Below, piece after piece: positions 16,901-26,340 of a stretch of 64,000 nucleotides of DNA (its first letter is position 1; every line of letters starts with the position of its first letter). The position numbers and the translations under genes are program-made. The notes beneath the pieces are model-generated. The model was not told the DNA's origin and did no database searches. It saw nothing but the letters and a program-made list of their open reading frames with translations. This DNA is from Plantibacter sp050587525 (GTDB taxonomy: Bacteria; Actinomycetota; Actinomycetes; Actinomycetales; Microbacteriaceae), in contig NZ_JBOBFT010000001.1 of the NCBI RefSeq assembly GCF_050587525.1, positions 124,001 through 188,000 of the forward strand, read 5' to 3'.

Positions 16901-17887
16901 ATGGCGCTCAACGTTGAGCAAGCGCCCCCGCTCAGGGTCGGCCCGGAGCATCTTCCGACCAAACGCCCCCGACTGAGCGGACGAGCCAGAGCCGCGCGAA
17001 GCCTCAGGCGTCACTGGCAGCTGTACCTGCTCATGATCGTGCCCATCGCCTACTTCATCATCTTCAAGTACGTGCCGATGACGAACGCGGTCATCGCGTT
17101 CAAGGACTACAACCCCGTCCAGGGCATCTGGGGCAGCCCGTGGGTCGGCTGGAAGCACTTCGAAGCGTTCATCTCGAACCCGGCCTTCTGGCGGCTCCTG
17201 CGGAACACCTTCATCCTCGCGGCCTACGTCCTCATCGCGAGCTTCCCGATCCCGATCATCCTCGCCCTCGCGCTCAACGAGGTCAGGCACCGCTTCTTCA
17301 AGCGCTCCGTGCAGATGATCACCTACGCGCCCTACTTCATCTCCACCGTCGTCATCATCTCCATGACGATCCTCATCCTCTCCCCGCGCATCGGCCTCCT
17401 CAACAAGGGTCTCAACATGTTCGGCATCGCGTCCGTCGACTTCCTCGGCGACGCGGAGTTCTTCCGCAACATCTACGTCGTGACCGACATCTGGCAGACC
17501 ACCGGGTACTCGGCCGTCATCTACATGGCCGCGCTGGCAGGCGTCGACCAATCACTCTACGAAGCCGCCCGCGTCGACGGCGCCTCCCGCATCCAGAAGA
17601 TCATCCACGTCGACATCCCGGCGCTCCTCCCGACCGCGACGATCATCATGATCCTCGGCGTCGGCAACATCATGGCGATCGGATTCGAGAAGGCGTTCCT
17701 GTTACAGAATCCGCTGAACCTCTCCCAATCGGAGATCATCGCGACCTACGTCTACAAGACCGGCCTCCTGAACGCCGACTTCAGCCTCGCGACCGCCATC
17801 GGGTTGTTCAACTCGGTGATCAACCTGTTCCTCCTGCTGATCGTGAACGCCGTGGCGAAACGCGTCACGGGGAACGGGCTCTGGTGA
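16901..17887 (+). CDS. ABC sugar importer permease 1 (LplB/YteP-like)
   Basis: A 328-residue CUT1-family permease with six predicted transmembrane helices. The EAA loop YEAARVDGASRIQKIIHVDI near residue 220, which contacts the ATPase, identifies the family. The opening SLRRHWQLYLLMIVPIAYFI and the FKYVPMTNAVIAFKDYNPVQ segment are typical of the LplB/YteP subgroup, which pairs with about 540-residue binding proteins and imports oligosaccharides. GAGAGGGAG lies 6 bp before the ATG at 16901, so I prefer it to the ATG at 16883. The next permease gene overlaps by GTGA. Confidence 0.92.
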   Translation: MALNVEQAPPLRVGPEHLPTKRPRLSGRARAARSLRRHWQLYLLMIVPIAYFIIFKYVPMTNAVIAFKDYNPVQGIWGSPWVGWKHFEAFISNPAFWRLLRNTFILAAYVLIASFPIPIILALALNEVRHRFFKRSVQMITYAPYFISTVVIISMTILILSPRIGLLNKGLNMFGIASVDFLGDAEFFRNIYVVTDIWQTTGYSAVIYMAALAGVDQSLYEAARVDGASRIQKIIHVDIPALLPTATIIMILGVGNIMAIGFEKAFLLQNPLNLSQSEIIATYVYKTGLLNADFSLATAIGLFNSVINLFLLLIVNAVAKRVTGNGLW

Positions 17888-18903
17888 GCGACATGACCAA
17901 TCTCACGACCAACTCCACCAACGTCCCCGACGAGACGACGACTGCGGCCATCGTCGTCGGCACCGCGCGCGGGCCTCGCGGCACCGGACGGTCGAGGCGC
18001 GACATCGCCCGGGCAGAACGCTCCGTCCGCATCAAGGACAACTCCACCGACCGCGTGTTCATGGTTGCGGTCTACATCCTCCTGACGACGTTCCTGCTCG
18101 CGGTCCTGCTGCCGATCCTGAACATCGTCGCTTCCTCCCTCAGCAGCCCGGCCGCCGTCTCCTCCGGCCGAGTCCTCTTCTGGCCGGTCGACTTCTCGCT
18201 CCGCGGCTACGAGGTCGCCCTGAGCGACCCGCAGGTGCTCACCGGCTTCGCCAACTCCGTCTTCTACACGGTCGCCGGAACCTTCGTGAGCGTGGTCCTC
18301 ACCGTCGCGATCGCCTATCCGCTGTCCCGCAAGAACCTCTGGGGACGCGGACCAGTCACGGCCGGCATCATCTTCACGATGCTGTTCGCCGGCGGGCTCA
18401 TCCCCGCCTACCTCGTCGTCCAGTCCCTCGGCATGCTCGACACCAGGTGGGCGATGATCCTCCCGCAGGCGGTCGGCGTATGGCAGGTCATCATCGCCAT
18501 GGTCTTCTTCCGCAGCTCCATCCCGGAGGAGCTCTTCGAAGCCGCCGAGCTCGACGGCGCCGGAGACCTCAAGGTCCTGTGGCGCATCGTCCTCCCGCTG
18601 TCGAAGCCGCTCATCGCCGTGATCGCGCTGATGTACGCAATCACGCAGTGGAATTCGTACTTCGACGCGCTCCTCTACCTCAGGAGTTCCGAGCTGTATC
18701 CGCTGCAACTGGTGCTGCGGAACATCCTCATCCTGAACAACTCGGCCGGCGGCGACATCGCGAACCAGATGGAACGCCAGCAGTTGGCCGACCTCCTCAA
18801 GTACTCGCTCATCGTCGTCTCCACCGTGCCGATGATGATCGTCTACCCGTTCGTGGCGAAGTTCTTCACGAAGGGCATCATGATCGGCGCCGTCAAGGGC
18901 TGA
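17884..18903 (+). CDS. ABC sugar importer permease 2 (LplC/YtcP-like)
   Basis: A 339-residue CUT1 permease. A polar N-terminus of about 55 residues is followed by six hydrophobic segments; the EAA loop FEAAELDGAGDLKVLWRIVL lies near residue 215, and the protein ends KFFTKGIMIGAVKG, the usual LplC/YtcP tail. The GTG start at 17884 overlaps the stop of permease 1 as GTGA; an ATG at 17893 is the alternative. A longer ORF in this frame from 17140 is only a shadow of permease 1. It forms the membrane channel with permease 1. Confidence 0.92.
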   Translation: MSDMTNLTTNSTNVPDETTTAAIVVGTARGPRGTGRSRRDIARAERSVRIKDNSTDRVFMVAVYILLTTFLLAVLLPILNIVASSLSSPAAVSSGRVLFWPVDFSLRGYEVALSDPQVLTGFANSVFYTVAGTFVSVVLTVAIAYPLSRKNLWGRGPVTAGIIFTMLFAGGLIPAYLVVQSLGMLDTRWAMILPQAVGVWQVIIAMVFFRSSIPEELFEAAELDGAGDLKVLWRIVLPLSKPLIAVIALMYAITQWNSYFDALLYLRSSELYPLQLVLRNILILNNSAGGDIANQMERQQLADLLKYSLIVVSTVPMMIVYPFVAKFFTKGIMIGAVKG

Positions 18904-19034
18904 TCAGGGCGACGCCGGGCGATTCGCCGGAGCCGTCCCTCCCCGTTCGTCGTTCCACCCGACCCACCCGATCCAACAGATCCACCACCCGCACCACTCC
19001 ATAGCAATCGACTCAACGAAGAGGAGCACCTCCC

Positions 19035-20666
19035 ATGCGTCCGAAGTTCACCAAGCTCGCCATCGCGGTCGCCGCGCTCGCGGTCACGGCGGTGGCGATG
19101 TCCGGCTGTTCGCCAGCGGCATCCGACAACGGCAAGTTCACCGTGTTCGCCCCGCAGGGCGCCGACGGCAAGCTGTCGAACAACGCGTTCACGAAGATCG
19201 TCGAAGACAAGTTCGGTCTCGACTTCGACTTCCAGACCACCACGTACGACAACGGTGCGGCGAAGGAGAAGCGTCAGATCTCCCTCGCGAGCGGCGACTA
19301 CCCCGACGCGTACATGCTCATCTCCTGGGTCGACACCTTCTCGCAGTCGGAGATCCTGAAGTACTCCAAGCAGGGCGTGATCGTCCCCCTCGACGACCTG
19401 ATCGAGAAATACGCGCCGAACATGTCGAAGGCGCTGGAATCCGACCCGGAGCGCCTCAAGGCGATGACGGCTCCAGACGGTCACATCTACGGCGTCTCCA
19501 GCTGGAACGACTGCTACCACTGCTCGTACCCGAACAAGTTGTGGATGAACTCGGCCTGGCTGAAGAAGCTCGGCCTGTCCCAGCCGACCACGACGGAGGA
19601 ATTGCGGACCGTGCTCCGCGCGTTCAAGACGCAGGACCCGAACGGCAACGGCATCGCCGACGAGATCCCGCTGAGCGGCTCGACCGTGAACTCGATCATC
19701 CCCTACCTCATGAGTGCGTTCACCTACGCTCCGATCGGCGGCGACAACAAGCCCGCGCCGATCGTGCTCAAGGACGGCACGGTCTCCATGCAGGCCACGA
19801 CCGAAGACTGGCGTGCAGGCCTCGAGTACATCCAGTCGCTGTACGCGGAGGGACTCATCGACAACGGTGCGTTCACGCAGAACTCCGATGCGCTCAAGGC
19901 GCTCGGCGACAACGCGGACGCCGTCATCGTCGGCGCCGCGACGATGACGCACCCGGCCATCCTCACGAGCCTCGGTCAGGACGACGGCCGCGACAAGCAG
20001 TACGACGCCGTCCCGCCGCTAACCGGACCGAAGGGCGTCAAGACCGCGACGTTCCAGTCGTCCATCGATTCCAACGCGACGTTCGTCCTCACGAACAAGT
20101 CGACGGAGGAGGAGCGCATCGCCGCCATCAAGATGATCGACTACCTCTACACGCTCGATGGCCAGCTGGCCGGTCAGTTCGGCGCAGAGGGCGTCGGTTG
20201 GAACCCGCCGAAGGCCGGCGACGTCGCGCTCGACGAGTCGCTCGAACCGCAGTTCTCGCGCGTCTCCGGCAGCAACCGCAGCGGCGAGGTCGCGTGGGAC
20301 GCACTCGCGCAGTACTACAGCCCGCAGTCGTTCCGGAACTCCGAGGCCGTCTCGACGGACATCTACGACTCGAACGGCTACGAACGCCGCCTCTTCCAGG
20401 CGACCAAGGAGTACGACGGCACGGCGCCGAAGGACGAGGTCTTCCCGTTCAACAGCCTCTGGCCGGACAACGATACGTCCAGTGAGCTCGCGACGCTGCA
20501 GACGAACATCGCCAGCTACATCACGCAGGCGAACGCCGAGTTCGTGACCGGACAACGCAACGTCAACGACGATGCCGCGTGGAAGTCCTACGTGAAGGAC
20601 CTCGACGACCTCGGCATGGCGCGCTACCTCGAGATCTGGCAGACGATGTACGACGCCGGCAAGTAG
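19035..20666 (+). CDS. sugar-binding lipoprotein of the LplA type
   Basis: A 543-residue extracellular solute-binding protein. The signal peptide ends in a lipobox (AMSGC, Cys22), so it should be lipid-anchored outside the membrane. DPNGNGIADEIPL near residue 203 is the EF-hand-like calcium loop typical of large LplA-type binding proteins for oligosaccharides. AGGAG precedes the ATG at 19035. It lies 131 bp after the two permeases on the same strand. No ATPase gene accompanies them, as is usual for actinobacterial CUT1 systems that share MsiK. Confidence 0.92.
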   Translation: MRPKFTKLAIAVAALAVTAVAMSGCSPAASDNGKFTVFAPQGADGKLSNNAFTKIVEDKFGLDFDFQTTTYDNGAAKEKRQISLASGDYPDAYMLISWVDTFSQSEILKYSKQGVIVPLDDLIEKYAPNMSKALESDPERLKAMTAPDGHIYGVSSWNDCYHCSYPNKLWMNSAWLKKLGLSQPTTTEELRTVLRAFKTQDPNGNGIADEIPLSGSTVNSIIPYLMSAFTYAPIGGDNKPAPIVLKDGTVSMQATTEDWRAGLEYIQSLYAEGLIDNGAFTQNSDALKALGDNADAVIVGAATMTHPAILTSLGQDDGRDKQYDAVPPLTGPKGVKTATFQSSIDSNATFVLTNKSTEEERIAAIKMIDYLYTLDGQLAGQFGAEGVGWNPPKAGDVALDESLEPQFSRVSGSNRSGEVAWDALAQYYSPQSFRNSEAVSTDIYDSNGYERRLFQATKEYDGTAPKDEVFPFNSLWPDNDTSSELATLQTNIASYITQANAEFVTGQRNVNDDAAWKSYVKDLDDLGMARYLEIWQTMYDAGK

Positions 20667-20685
20667 CACGACGACCCACCGCACG

Positions 20686-20736
20686 GAACCGCGGGAACGG
20701 GACGGCTCATGGAGCACCGTCCTCTTCCCGCGGTTC
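20686..20736 (+). terminator. hairpin terminator after the first importer operon
   Basis: Arms 20686-20705 and 20717-20736 pair at 18 of 20 positions around an 11-base loop, 19 bp after the binding-protein stop. The stem is very GC-rich and has no U tract. Confidence 0.6.
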
Positions 20737-20827
20737 TCGTCGTTGGGGGGGGTGGTGTGCACCTCTGACTCGCTCACTCCCGAGCGACGACCGGGCGCTC
20801 GGAACCAGAACAGCGGGACTGCGGGGC

Positions 20828-20908
20828 ACTTCGACAAGCTCAGCGACCGGGTGAGGGAAGCCGTCCCCGAGCGGGGCAACGAGTCCGGTCCCTGAGCCTG
20901 TCGAAGGG
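20828..20908. repeat. inverted pair of palindromic REP-like repeats
   Basis: ACTTCGACAAGCTCAGCGAC (20828-20847) and its inverted relative GGTCCCTGAGCCTGTCGAAG (20887-20906) form a hairpin-like pair in the gap before the HxlR gene. The same element recurs at least 14 more times in the window. Confidence 0.8.
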
Positions 20909-20926
20909 TGGAGTCGAGGGCGACGC

Positions 20927-21277
20927 TCAGCGCGCGGGTGGGGAAACGGGTTGCTCGGCGACCCACGCCTGACCCCACGAGTCCATCTCTCGAACCAGCC
21001 CGCGCAGCGTCTGACCCATCGGGGTGAGCGAATACTCCACCCGCGGCGGCACCTCCGCGTAGACCTCCCGGTGCACGAGGCCGTCCTCCTCCAGTTCACG
21101 CAGCTGCCGGGTGAGCACGCGGTCGGTTACCTCGCCGACGGCTCGGCGAAGCTCTCCGTAACGCAGCGTCCGGTCCAACAACTCCTGGATGATCGTGAGC
21201 TTCCAGCAGCCGCCGATGATGCTCACGGTCGTCTCCACCGAGCAGATCGCGATCGCTGCCGCCGTCTTGTCTCGCAT
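20927..21277 (-). CDS. HxlR family transcriptional regulator
   Basis: A 116-residue winged-helix protein. ICSVETTVSIIGGCWKLTII is the HxlR N-terminal signature with the conserved Cys that senses thiol-reactive electrophiles in YodB/HypR relatives. RYGELRRAVGEVTDRVLTRQ is the recognition region, and REVYAEVPPRVEYSLTPMGQ the wing. The ATG at 21277 is preferred; a TTG at 21307 would add ten residues. It is divergent from a flavodoxin-fold oxidoreductase gene, a classic arrangement in which HxlR controls a quinone or azo reductase. Confidence 0.88.
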   Translation of the reverse strand: MRDKTAAAIAICSVETTVSIIGGCWKLTIIQELLDRTLRYGELRRAVGEVTDRVLTRQLRELEEDGLVHREVYAEVPPRVEYSLTPMGQTLRGLVREMDSWGQAWVAEQPVSPPAR

Positions 21278-21499
21278 GACACTATCCAATCGGTTAGTAC
21301 AGGACAAAGATGTGCATACTTATGCTTTTCGTAGCGCCCTGCTTGACTTACGGTACGACGCGGATCCGAGATGAGCAACCCGCTCCTGATCCGCCGGCTC
21401 ACGAGCTCAGCAGCCGCCGCCCGCCGTCATCGTCTCGATGACACGGCGGTCTTCGGCGTGCCCGGCCCGGCCGAACACACACAACGAAGGAAGAACAGC

Positions 21500-22138
21500 A
21501 TGACGAAGCGCGCAACGGTGATCTGGGCGCACCCCCGTACCGATTCGCTCACCGCAACAATCACGTCTGACGTGATCGAGGAACTCACCGCGCAGGGGTT
21601 CGACGTCGACGAGGTCGACCTGCACCGGGTGGGATTCGACCCGGTCCTGTGGGAAGCGGACGAGCCCGACCTTGACGACGTGGACAAGCAGTACACGCCC
21701 GAGGTCATGGAGCTGGCCGCACGCACGAAGGCGGCCGACGCGCTGGTGTTCGTGTTCCCCGTGTGGTGGTACTCGATCCCCGCCGTCATGAAGGGGTACA
21801 TCGACCGGGTCTGGAACTACGGCCTGTTCTACGGCGAGGGACGCCGGTCCGGCATCGCCGCTGCCCGATGGATCGGCCTCGCCGGGGAGAGCGCAGAGGC
21901 GTTCCGCAAGCGCGAGTACGACGACATGATCGCGCGGAACCTCAACGTCGGCATCGCCGGGCTGTGCGGAGTCGGCGACAGCCGGGTGGTCCTGCTCCAC
22001 GACACGCTCGGCGAGGGCATCGACGACCTGGACGCCCACTACCTCGCGCTTCGCGAGCAGGCGCGCGGCGTGGCGCGAGAGCTCGCCGTCTCACTCGCCT
22101 CTGAAGAGGACGAAGCGCTCAGCCCGATCGGTTCGTGA
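21500..22138 (+). CDS. flavodoxin-fold NAD(P)H oxidoreductase (MdaB/NQO1-like)
   Basis: A 212-residue FMN/FAD quinone-reductase-like protein. KRATVIWAHPRTDSLTATIT is the phosphate-binding loop of the NAD(P)H dehydrogenase (quinone) family, and FVFPVWWYSIPAVMKGYIDR near residue 80 is its hallmark flavin and substrate segment. It should carry out two-electron reduction of quinones or similar electrophiles in the cytoplasm. GAAGGAAG precedes the ATG at 21500. An ORF start at 21371 lacks such a site. Divergent hxlR suggests induction by reactive compounds. Confidence 0.9.
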   Translation: MTKRATVIWAHPRTDSLTATITSDVIEELTAQGFDVDEVDLHRVGFDPVLWEADEPDLDDVDKQYTPEVMELAARTKAADALVFVFPVWWYSIPAVMKGYIDRVWNYGLFYGEGRRSGIAAARWIGLAGESAEAFRKREYDDMIARNLNVGIAGLCGVGDSRVVLLHDTLGEGIDDLDAHYLALREQARGVARELAVSLASEEDEALSPIGS

Positions 22139-22172
22139 GCGGTCCCGCGGCATCCGGGCCGCACGGCTGAAC

Positions 22173-22218
22173 GCCGCCCCTCGGACCACGGGTGGGAACC
22201 CGCGGCCCGAGGGGCGGC
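22173..22218. terminator. bidirectional terminator between oxidoreductase and GH99-like genes
   Basis: Perfect 12-bp arms GCCGCCCCTCGG (22173-22184) and CCGAGGGGCGGC (22207-22218) flank a 22-base loop, between two convergent stops. Confidence 0.7.
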
Positions 22219-22238
22219 GATCTGCTGGACGCCTCCGT

Positions 22239-25100
22239 CTACGGCGCGAAGACCACGAGGAGCTGCGGCGCATCCTTCGGATCGGCCGGCGTGAACTCGG
22301 CCGGCCGGAAGGCGCGGTACGAGGTCGACGTCGGCACGAGCGTGTCGAGGCGGATCCGGAACGAACTGAGCGACTTGCCGGCCGCGAGGTCCGCCTTCAC
22401 CCACGCCGTCACATCGACCTGCCGGTGCGTGCCCGTCGACGACGGCGTGCCCGAGATCGGGAACGGAGCCGTCGCGAGCGCAGGACTGGCGAAGTCGGCT
22501 GCACTCGGGGCCGCGACTGGCCCGAGGTGCTCGAGCACGATGGGCGCCGCGTTGCCGGACTCGAACTCGGTCAGGTCGAGCACGACCCGCGTGACGTCGC
22601 CGGCCCGCGCGGCCGTGAGGTCGAACGAGACGACCGGACGGTACTCCGTGTTGGTCCCGCCGACCCTTGCCGCGTTGCCCACCTGGAGCCGACCGTTGGC
22701 GTTGTTCACCTCGGCCGGACCATCTGACCGCGTCGTGGCGTCCTGAGTGGGAACGGACGGGATGGCGACCTGATCCGGGCTCACGAACGCCGTGCCGAGC
22801 GGCACCACCGTGCCGCCCACCGTGAACGTGATCGGCAGTTCGACGTCGTACCCGCTGTCGTTCGTGATCGTCACCGGCACCTCGCGCCGCTCATCCGCGG
22901 CGAGCGAGACCATCGTCGGATACGCGGACACGGTCACGCCAGGTGCGGTCGGGATGGCGAGCGTGCCCGTCACCGCGTGATCGGTCTGGTTGTGGATCCA
23001 CACCGAGTGGTGGTTCGCGGTGCCGTCGAACCCGTTCCGGATCACCCGTGACGAGAGGTCGCGGATGATCGTGAGCGGCAGCGGGATCGTCGAGGACACC
23101 GTGACGCCGCCCACCTCGAACGAGTACGCCACGGTGAGTTCCTGCCGGTTGCCGATCATGTCGCTCGGGCCGGGGAACATGTCCGAGACGTTGTAGAGAC
23201 GACCGTCGCCGACCGATGCGGGAACCACGATCGATGTGTCGGGATGGCTTCCCGTGAGCGGCACGTCCGCCGCATCCCAGGTGTCCGGGTACTGCACGGT
23301 CCAGTCCACGTCGGTGACGGCCGCGGAGCCCTCGACATCGAAGTACAGCGCGGTCGTCTCGCCCGCCGTGAGCGAGTAGTCCGACGCTCCCGCCGTCACT
23401 GCGAGGCCGAACGCCGCCTCGACGAAACCCGCCCAGGCTCGTTGCAGACCCGACGCGTCGACGCCCGTGAGGTTCGTCGCTGCGAGCAGAGCAGGGATGC
23501 CTGCGACGATCGGTGCAGCATTCGTCACGGTGTCGGCGGCACGAGTTGCCTCCGAGGCGTCAGCGGCATCGGCGGCCTCAGCAGCAGCACCGACAGGCGT
23601 CGCAACAGCGACGAGCGACTGCAGGCCGTCCCGGGCCGCGGCGAGCGCGGTCTGCTCGGGTGAGCCCTCGGTCGCATCCAATCCGGCGAGCGCCGCGAGG
23701 ATCGCATCGAGCACGGTCTGCGCTTCAGCCACGAGGTTCACGGCACGCGCGGCCGTGGTGGACCCGGCGTCGTTCGTGCCGAACACCCGACCCACTTGGC
23801 TCGTGTACGCATCGCCGTCGGCTTTCGTCGGGAGGAAGTAGTGGCCTTCGAACAGTTCGTTCCAGCTGCCGATGATCGACATCTTGAGCGGGTTGCCCGA
23901 GGACAGGTTCGTCTGCGGGTGCTCGTCGAGGTACGCCTTCGCCTCACGCAGTGAGTTCCCGAACGCCTCCGGGGTCTTGTCGATCGACCACTTCGGATAG
24001 TCGGGATGCACGATGTTGTCCCACCCCTGCGTGATCATCGGGACGTAGTCGACGGCCGGATCCTTGTACTTCGCGTAGTAGTCCCACACGTAGTCGTGGT
24101 TGTCGCGGATGAGGTTGTCGTAACTGTTGTCCGCATCGGGCACGCGCTTCATGTCGTGCCAGGCGTAGGCGGTGAAGAAGTCGTAGAGCCCGTCGTAGTC
24201 GTGGGCGCTCACGTACTCGCCCGCGAACCCGGGCTGTTGGAGACCGCCGCCGATGAGGACGTCGGGGAATCCTGCGGTCGCGGCTTTCGCCTTGAGCACG
24301 TTGACTGCTGCCGTCATCACCGCACGCTCCTGCGGGACCTGGGCGAGCTCGTGCGGATTGAGGTTCGGACGGGTGCCAGTGCTGAAGTCGGTCGTGAACC
24401 GTTGCACGTCGTAGATCTCGATGACGGGTTTGCCGTCGATCTTCACGTACGAGGGATCCTGGAACAGCTCCACCCACTTCGTCGTGATCGTGTCCCACTC
24501 GGCCGCGCGCACCGTCTCGTACTGCGCCTGCGTCATGTCCTTCGTGCGGAGGGCACCGATGTTGAACGGGCCGCCGTCGATGTAGTTGACCATGAACTGC
24601 ATGCGCTCCTTCTCGGCCGAGGTGCGGAACAGGTTCATGCCCGTGTGCAGGCCGCCGAGTTCGCCGCCGTCGCCGATCGTGGGGCGCTCGGGGTACCAGT
24701 CGAAGACGAAGTAGTCGAGGCCGTTCGCACTGGCATCGACGATTTGCTGATCGATGACGGGCTGCGTGTCGTCGTACCAGCCGTACGTCGGTTCGAGTTC
24801 CGGATGGTCCGGGCGCCAGTCGGTCCCGTCGAGGTAATCGAAGTGGAAGTTGTCGCCGCTCCGCCACCCGCTGAAGTAGTTGGCGCCGATGAAGTAGTCA
24901 TCGCCTGTCGGACCGGGGTGGGCCGCAGGGGTCGTGGTCTCTGCCGCGAGCCCGGTCGCCGCGGAAGCGACTTGCGCTCCTGCGGCGGCGGCCGGGCTGG
25001 CGACGGCTGCACTCGCCGTCACCGTGGTCGCCGCGAGGACGGCGATCACTCCGATTGCGAGCGGTGGGGCGAGGGCGGGGAATCTTCGGAACAACGTCAT
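22239..25100 (-). CDS. secreted GH99-like domain protein with C-terminal accessory domains
   Basis: A 953-residue exported protein. Residues 1-50 form a signal peptide (MTLFRRFPALAPPLAIGVIA and an Ala-rich tail). About residues 70-450 resemble the GH99/WbsX-like barrel: YFIGANYFSGWRSG, NGLDYFVFDWYPE, VKIDGKPVIEIYDV and IIGSWNELFEGHYFLP. GH99 enzymes cut internally next to alpha-mannose; true GH99 activity is inferred only. An Ala/Asp-rich helical linker follows, then Ig-like beta domains and a C-terminal DNRLRE/CBM96-like domain (RPVVSFDLTAARAG, DVTAWVKADLAAG). GGAG lies upstream of the ATG at 25100. It is divergent from the second importer operon. Confidence 0.75.
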   Translation of the reverse strand: MTLFRRFPALAPPLAIGVIAVLAATTVTASAAVASPAAAAGAQVASAATGLAAETTTPAAHPGPTGDDYFIGANYFSGWRSGDNFHFDYLDGTDWRPDHPELEPTYGWYDDTQPVIDQQIVDASANGLDYFVFDWYPERPTIGDGGELGGLHTGMNLFRTSAEKERMQFMVNYIDGGPFNIGALRTKDMTQAQYETVRAAEWDTITTKWVELFQDPSYVKIDGKPVIEIYDVQRFTTDFSTGTRPNLNPHELAQVPQERAVMTAAVNVLKAKAATAGFPDVLIGGGLQQPGFAGEYVSAHDYDGLYDFFTAYAWHDMKRVPDADNSYDNLIRDNHDYVWDYYAKYKDPAVDYVPMITQGWDNIVHPDYPKWSIDKTPEAFGNSLREAKAYLDEHPQTNLSSGNPLKMSIIGSWNELFEGHYFLPTKADGDAYTSQVGRVFGTNDAGSTTAARAVNLVAEAQTVLDAILAALAGLDATEGSPEQTALAAARDGLQSLVAVATPVGAAAEAADAADASEATRAADTVTNAAPIVAGIPALLAATNLTGVDASGLQRAWAGFVEAAFGLAVTAGASDYSLTAGETTALYFDVEGSAAVTDVDWTVQYPDTWDAADVPLTGSHPDTSIVVPASVGDGRLYNVSDMFPGPSDMIGNRQELTVAYSFEVGGVTVSSTIPLPLTIIRDLSSRVIRNGFDGTANHHSVWIHNQTDHAVTGTLAIPTAPGVTVSAYPTMVSLAADERREVPVTITNDSGYDVELPITFTVGGTVVPLGTAFVSPDQVAIPSVPTQDATTRSDGPAEVNNANGRLQVGNAARVGGTNTEYRPVVSFDLTAARAGDVTRVVLDLTEFESGNAAPIVLEHLGPVAAPSAADFASPALATAPFPISGTPSSTGTHRQVDVTAWVKADLAAGKSLSSFRIRLDTLVPTSTSYRAFRPAEFTPADPKDAPQLLVVFAP

Positions 25101-25141
25101 CGTCTGGTCTCCGGTTCGTGTCGCGGCGGCGTGGGGCCGCC

Positions 25142-25193
25142 GGCCGTACGGCCCCCGCAGCATCGCGGGGGCCGTGCCCACATCGGTGTGGGC
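25142..25193 (-). promoter_or_regulatory. run of three stem-loops upstream of the GH99-like gene
   Basis: The palindrome GGCCGTACGGCC (25142-25153), GGCCCCCGC/GCGGGGGCC (25150-25158, 25165-25173) and GCCCACA/TGTGGGC (25176-25182, 25187-25193) are packed 42-93 bp before the start codon. They could fold in the mRNA leader, and the first two are mutually exclusive. Confidence 0.35.
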
Positions 25194-25219
25194 CGCCCTC
25201 CTCGCAGCGCGAGAGGGCT

Positions 25220-25249
25220 TTGACAAGTTAAGATGCTAATACCTATACT
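25220..25249 (+). promoter_or_regulatory. strong promoter of the second importer with embedded operator
   Basis: TTGACA (25220-25225), an 18-bp spacer and TATACT (25244-25249) form a near-consensus promoter for the gene at 25363. TTAAGATGCTAA (25228-25239) lies wholly inside the spacer, the position expected for a repressor site. It matches the sites before the GH38 and regulator genes. Confidence 0.7.
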
Positions 25250-25362
25250 GACGAGCGACAAGGAAACGATCCGCTGCATTCGACGGTTCGATCCACCCGA
25301 GCACGACCGGGCTCCGCACGCCGGAGCGTCACGGTTCACGCTGCACTCGAAGAGGAGAAACA

Positions 25363-26340
25363 GTGGTTGTTCTGCAGCCCACGGAGGAGGTCGCCTCCGT
25401 GCTGGAACGCGTCAGGTCAGCAGGAGACGACACTCCACCAGCCGTCCCCCGCAAGCGACGGATCCCCTGGGGCGTCTACATCGCTCTCGCGCCGCTCGCC
25501 CTCACACTCATCGCGTTCCAGTACTTCCCCGCACTCAGCGGCATCTGGCACTCCTTCTGGGACTGGAACCCCGGGTTCACGTCGACGTTCACCGGGTTCG
25601 ACAACTACATCCGCATGTTCGGCGACAGCCTCTGGTGGCAGTCGTTCGCGAACCTCGGCATCATCTTCGTGTTCAGCGTCGTCTCGTGGATCTTCCCGCT
25701 CATCGCCGCGGAACTCCTCGTCTCGCTCAAGAGCCAGCGCGCACAGTTCGTCTACCGGACGCTGCTCATCGTGCCGATGGCGTTCCCCGGCGTCGTGACA
25801 GCGCTCGTCTGGTCGTTCCTCTACCAGCCGAACTCGGGCGTCTTCAACGAGATCCTGCGCAGCATCGGCCTCGCCGACCTCGCCCAGAACTGGCTCGGCG
25901 ACCCCCGCACGGCCCTCCTCGCGCTCCTCTTCATCGGCTTCCCGTTCGTCGCCGGCCTGCCGTTCCTCATCTTCTACTCGACCCTCCAGAACATCCCCAA
26001 GGAGATCTTCGAGGCCTGCTCGCTCGACGGCGTGGGCCGCATCCGCCGTTTCTTCACCATCGACGTGCCGCTCATGGCCCGCCAGGTGCAGCTGCTCGTG
26101 ATCCTCGTCATCATCCAGACGCTGCAGTACGGCTTCGTCGCGTACATCCTGACCCACGGCGGCCCGGACAACGCGACGATGGTCCCCGTCCTCCGCATGA
26201 TCAACGAGGCCTACGACGGCCAGGCATGGGGCTACGCGGCCGCGCTCTCCACCACCCTCTTCGTCCTCACCGTCGTCCTGAGCGCCATCGTGGCGATCTT
26301 CCGTCGCAAGGACTCCACCACCAACATCAAGGGGCTGTGA
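25363..26340 (+). CDS. ABC sugar importer permease 1 (MalF/UgpA-like)
   Basis: A 325-residue CUT1 permease. After a polar N-terminus of about 35 residues come six hydrophobic segments beginning VYIALAPLALTLIAFQYFPA. The EAA loop is FEACSLDGVGRIRRFFTIDV near residue 225, with Cys in place of the second Ala. The start is GTG at 25363 with AGAGGAG upstream, 114 bp after a strong promoter. It is the first gene of a permease-permease-binding protein operon between the GH99-like and sialidase-fold genes. Confidence 0.9.
   Translation: MVVLQPTEEVASVLERVRSAGDDTPPAVPRKRRIPWGVYIALAPLALTLIAFQYFPALSGIWHSFWDWNPGFTSTFTGFDNYIRMFGDSLWWQSFANLGIIFVFSVVSWIFPLIAAELLVSLKSQRAQFVYRTLLIVPMAFPGVVTALVWSFLYQPNSGVFNEILRSIGLADLAQNWLGDPRTALLALLFIGFPFVAGLPFLIFYSTLQNIPKEIFEACSLDGVGRIRRFFTIDVPLMARQVQLLVILVIIQTLQYGFVAYILTHGGPDNATMVPVLRMINEAYDGQAWGYAAALSTTLFVLTVVLSAIVAIFRRKDSTTNIKGL

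Noticed and set aside
17140..17883. N-terminal extension of the second permease from a 587-residue ORF
   Set aside because: This part is the shifted-frame shadow of permease 1; it is Arg/His/Pro-rich, and a GTGA overlap gives the proper start at 17884.
18843..19952. Long minus-strand ORFs opposite the LplA-type binding protein
   Set aside because: They are Arg/Val/Asp-rich antisense shadows typical of high-GC genes, with no motif or ribosome-binding site.
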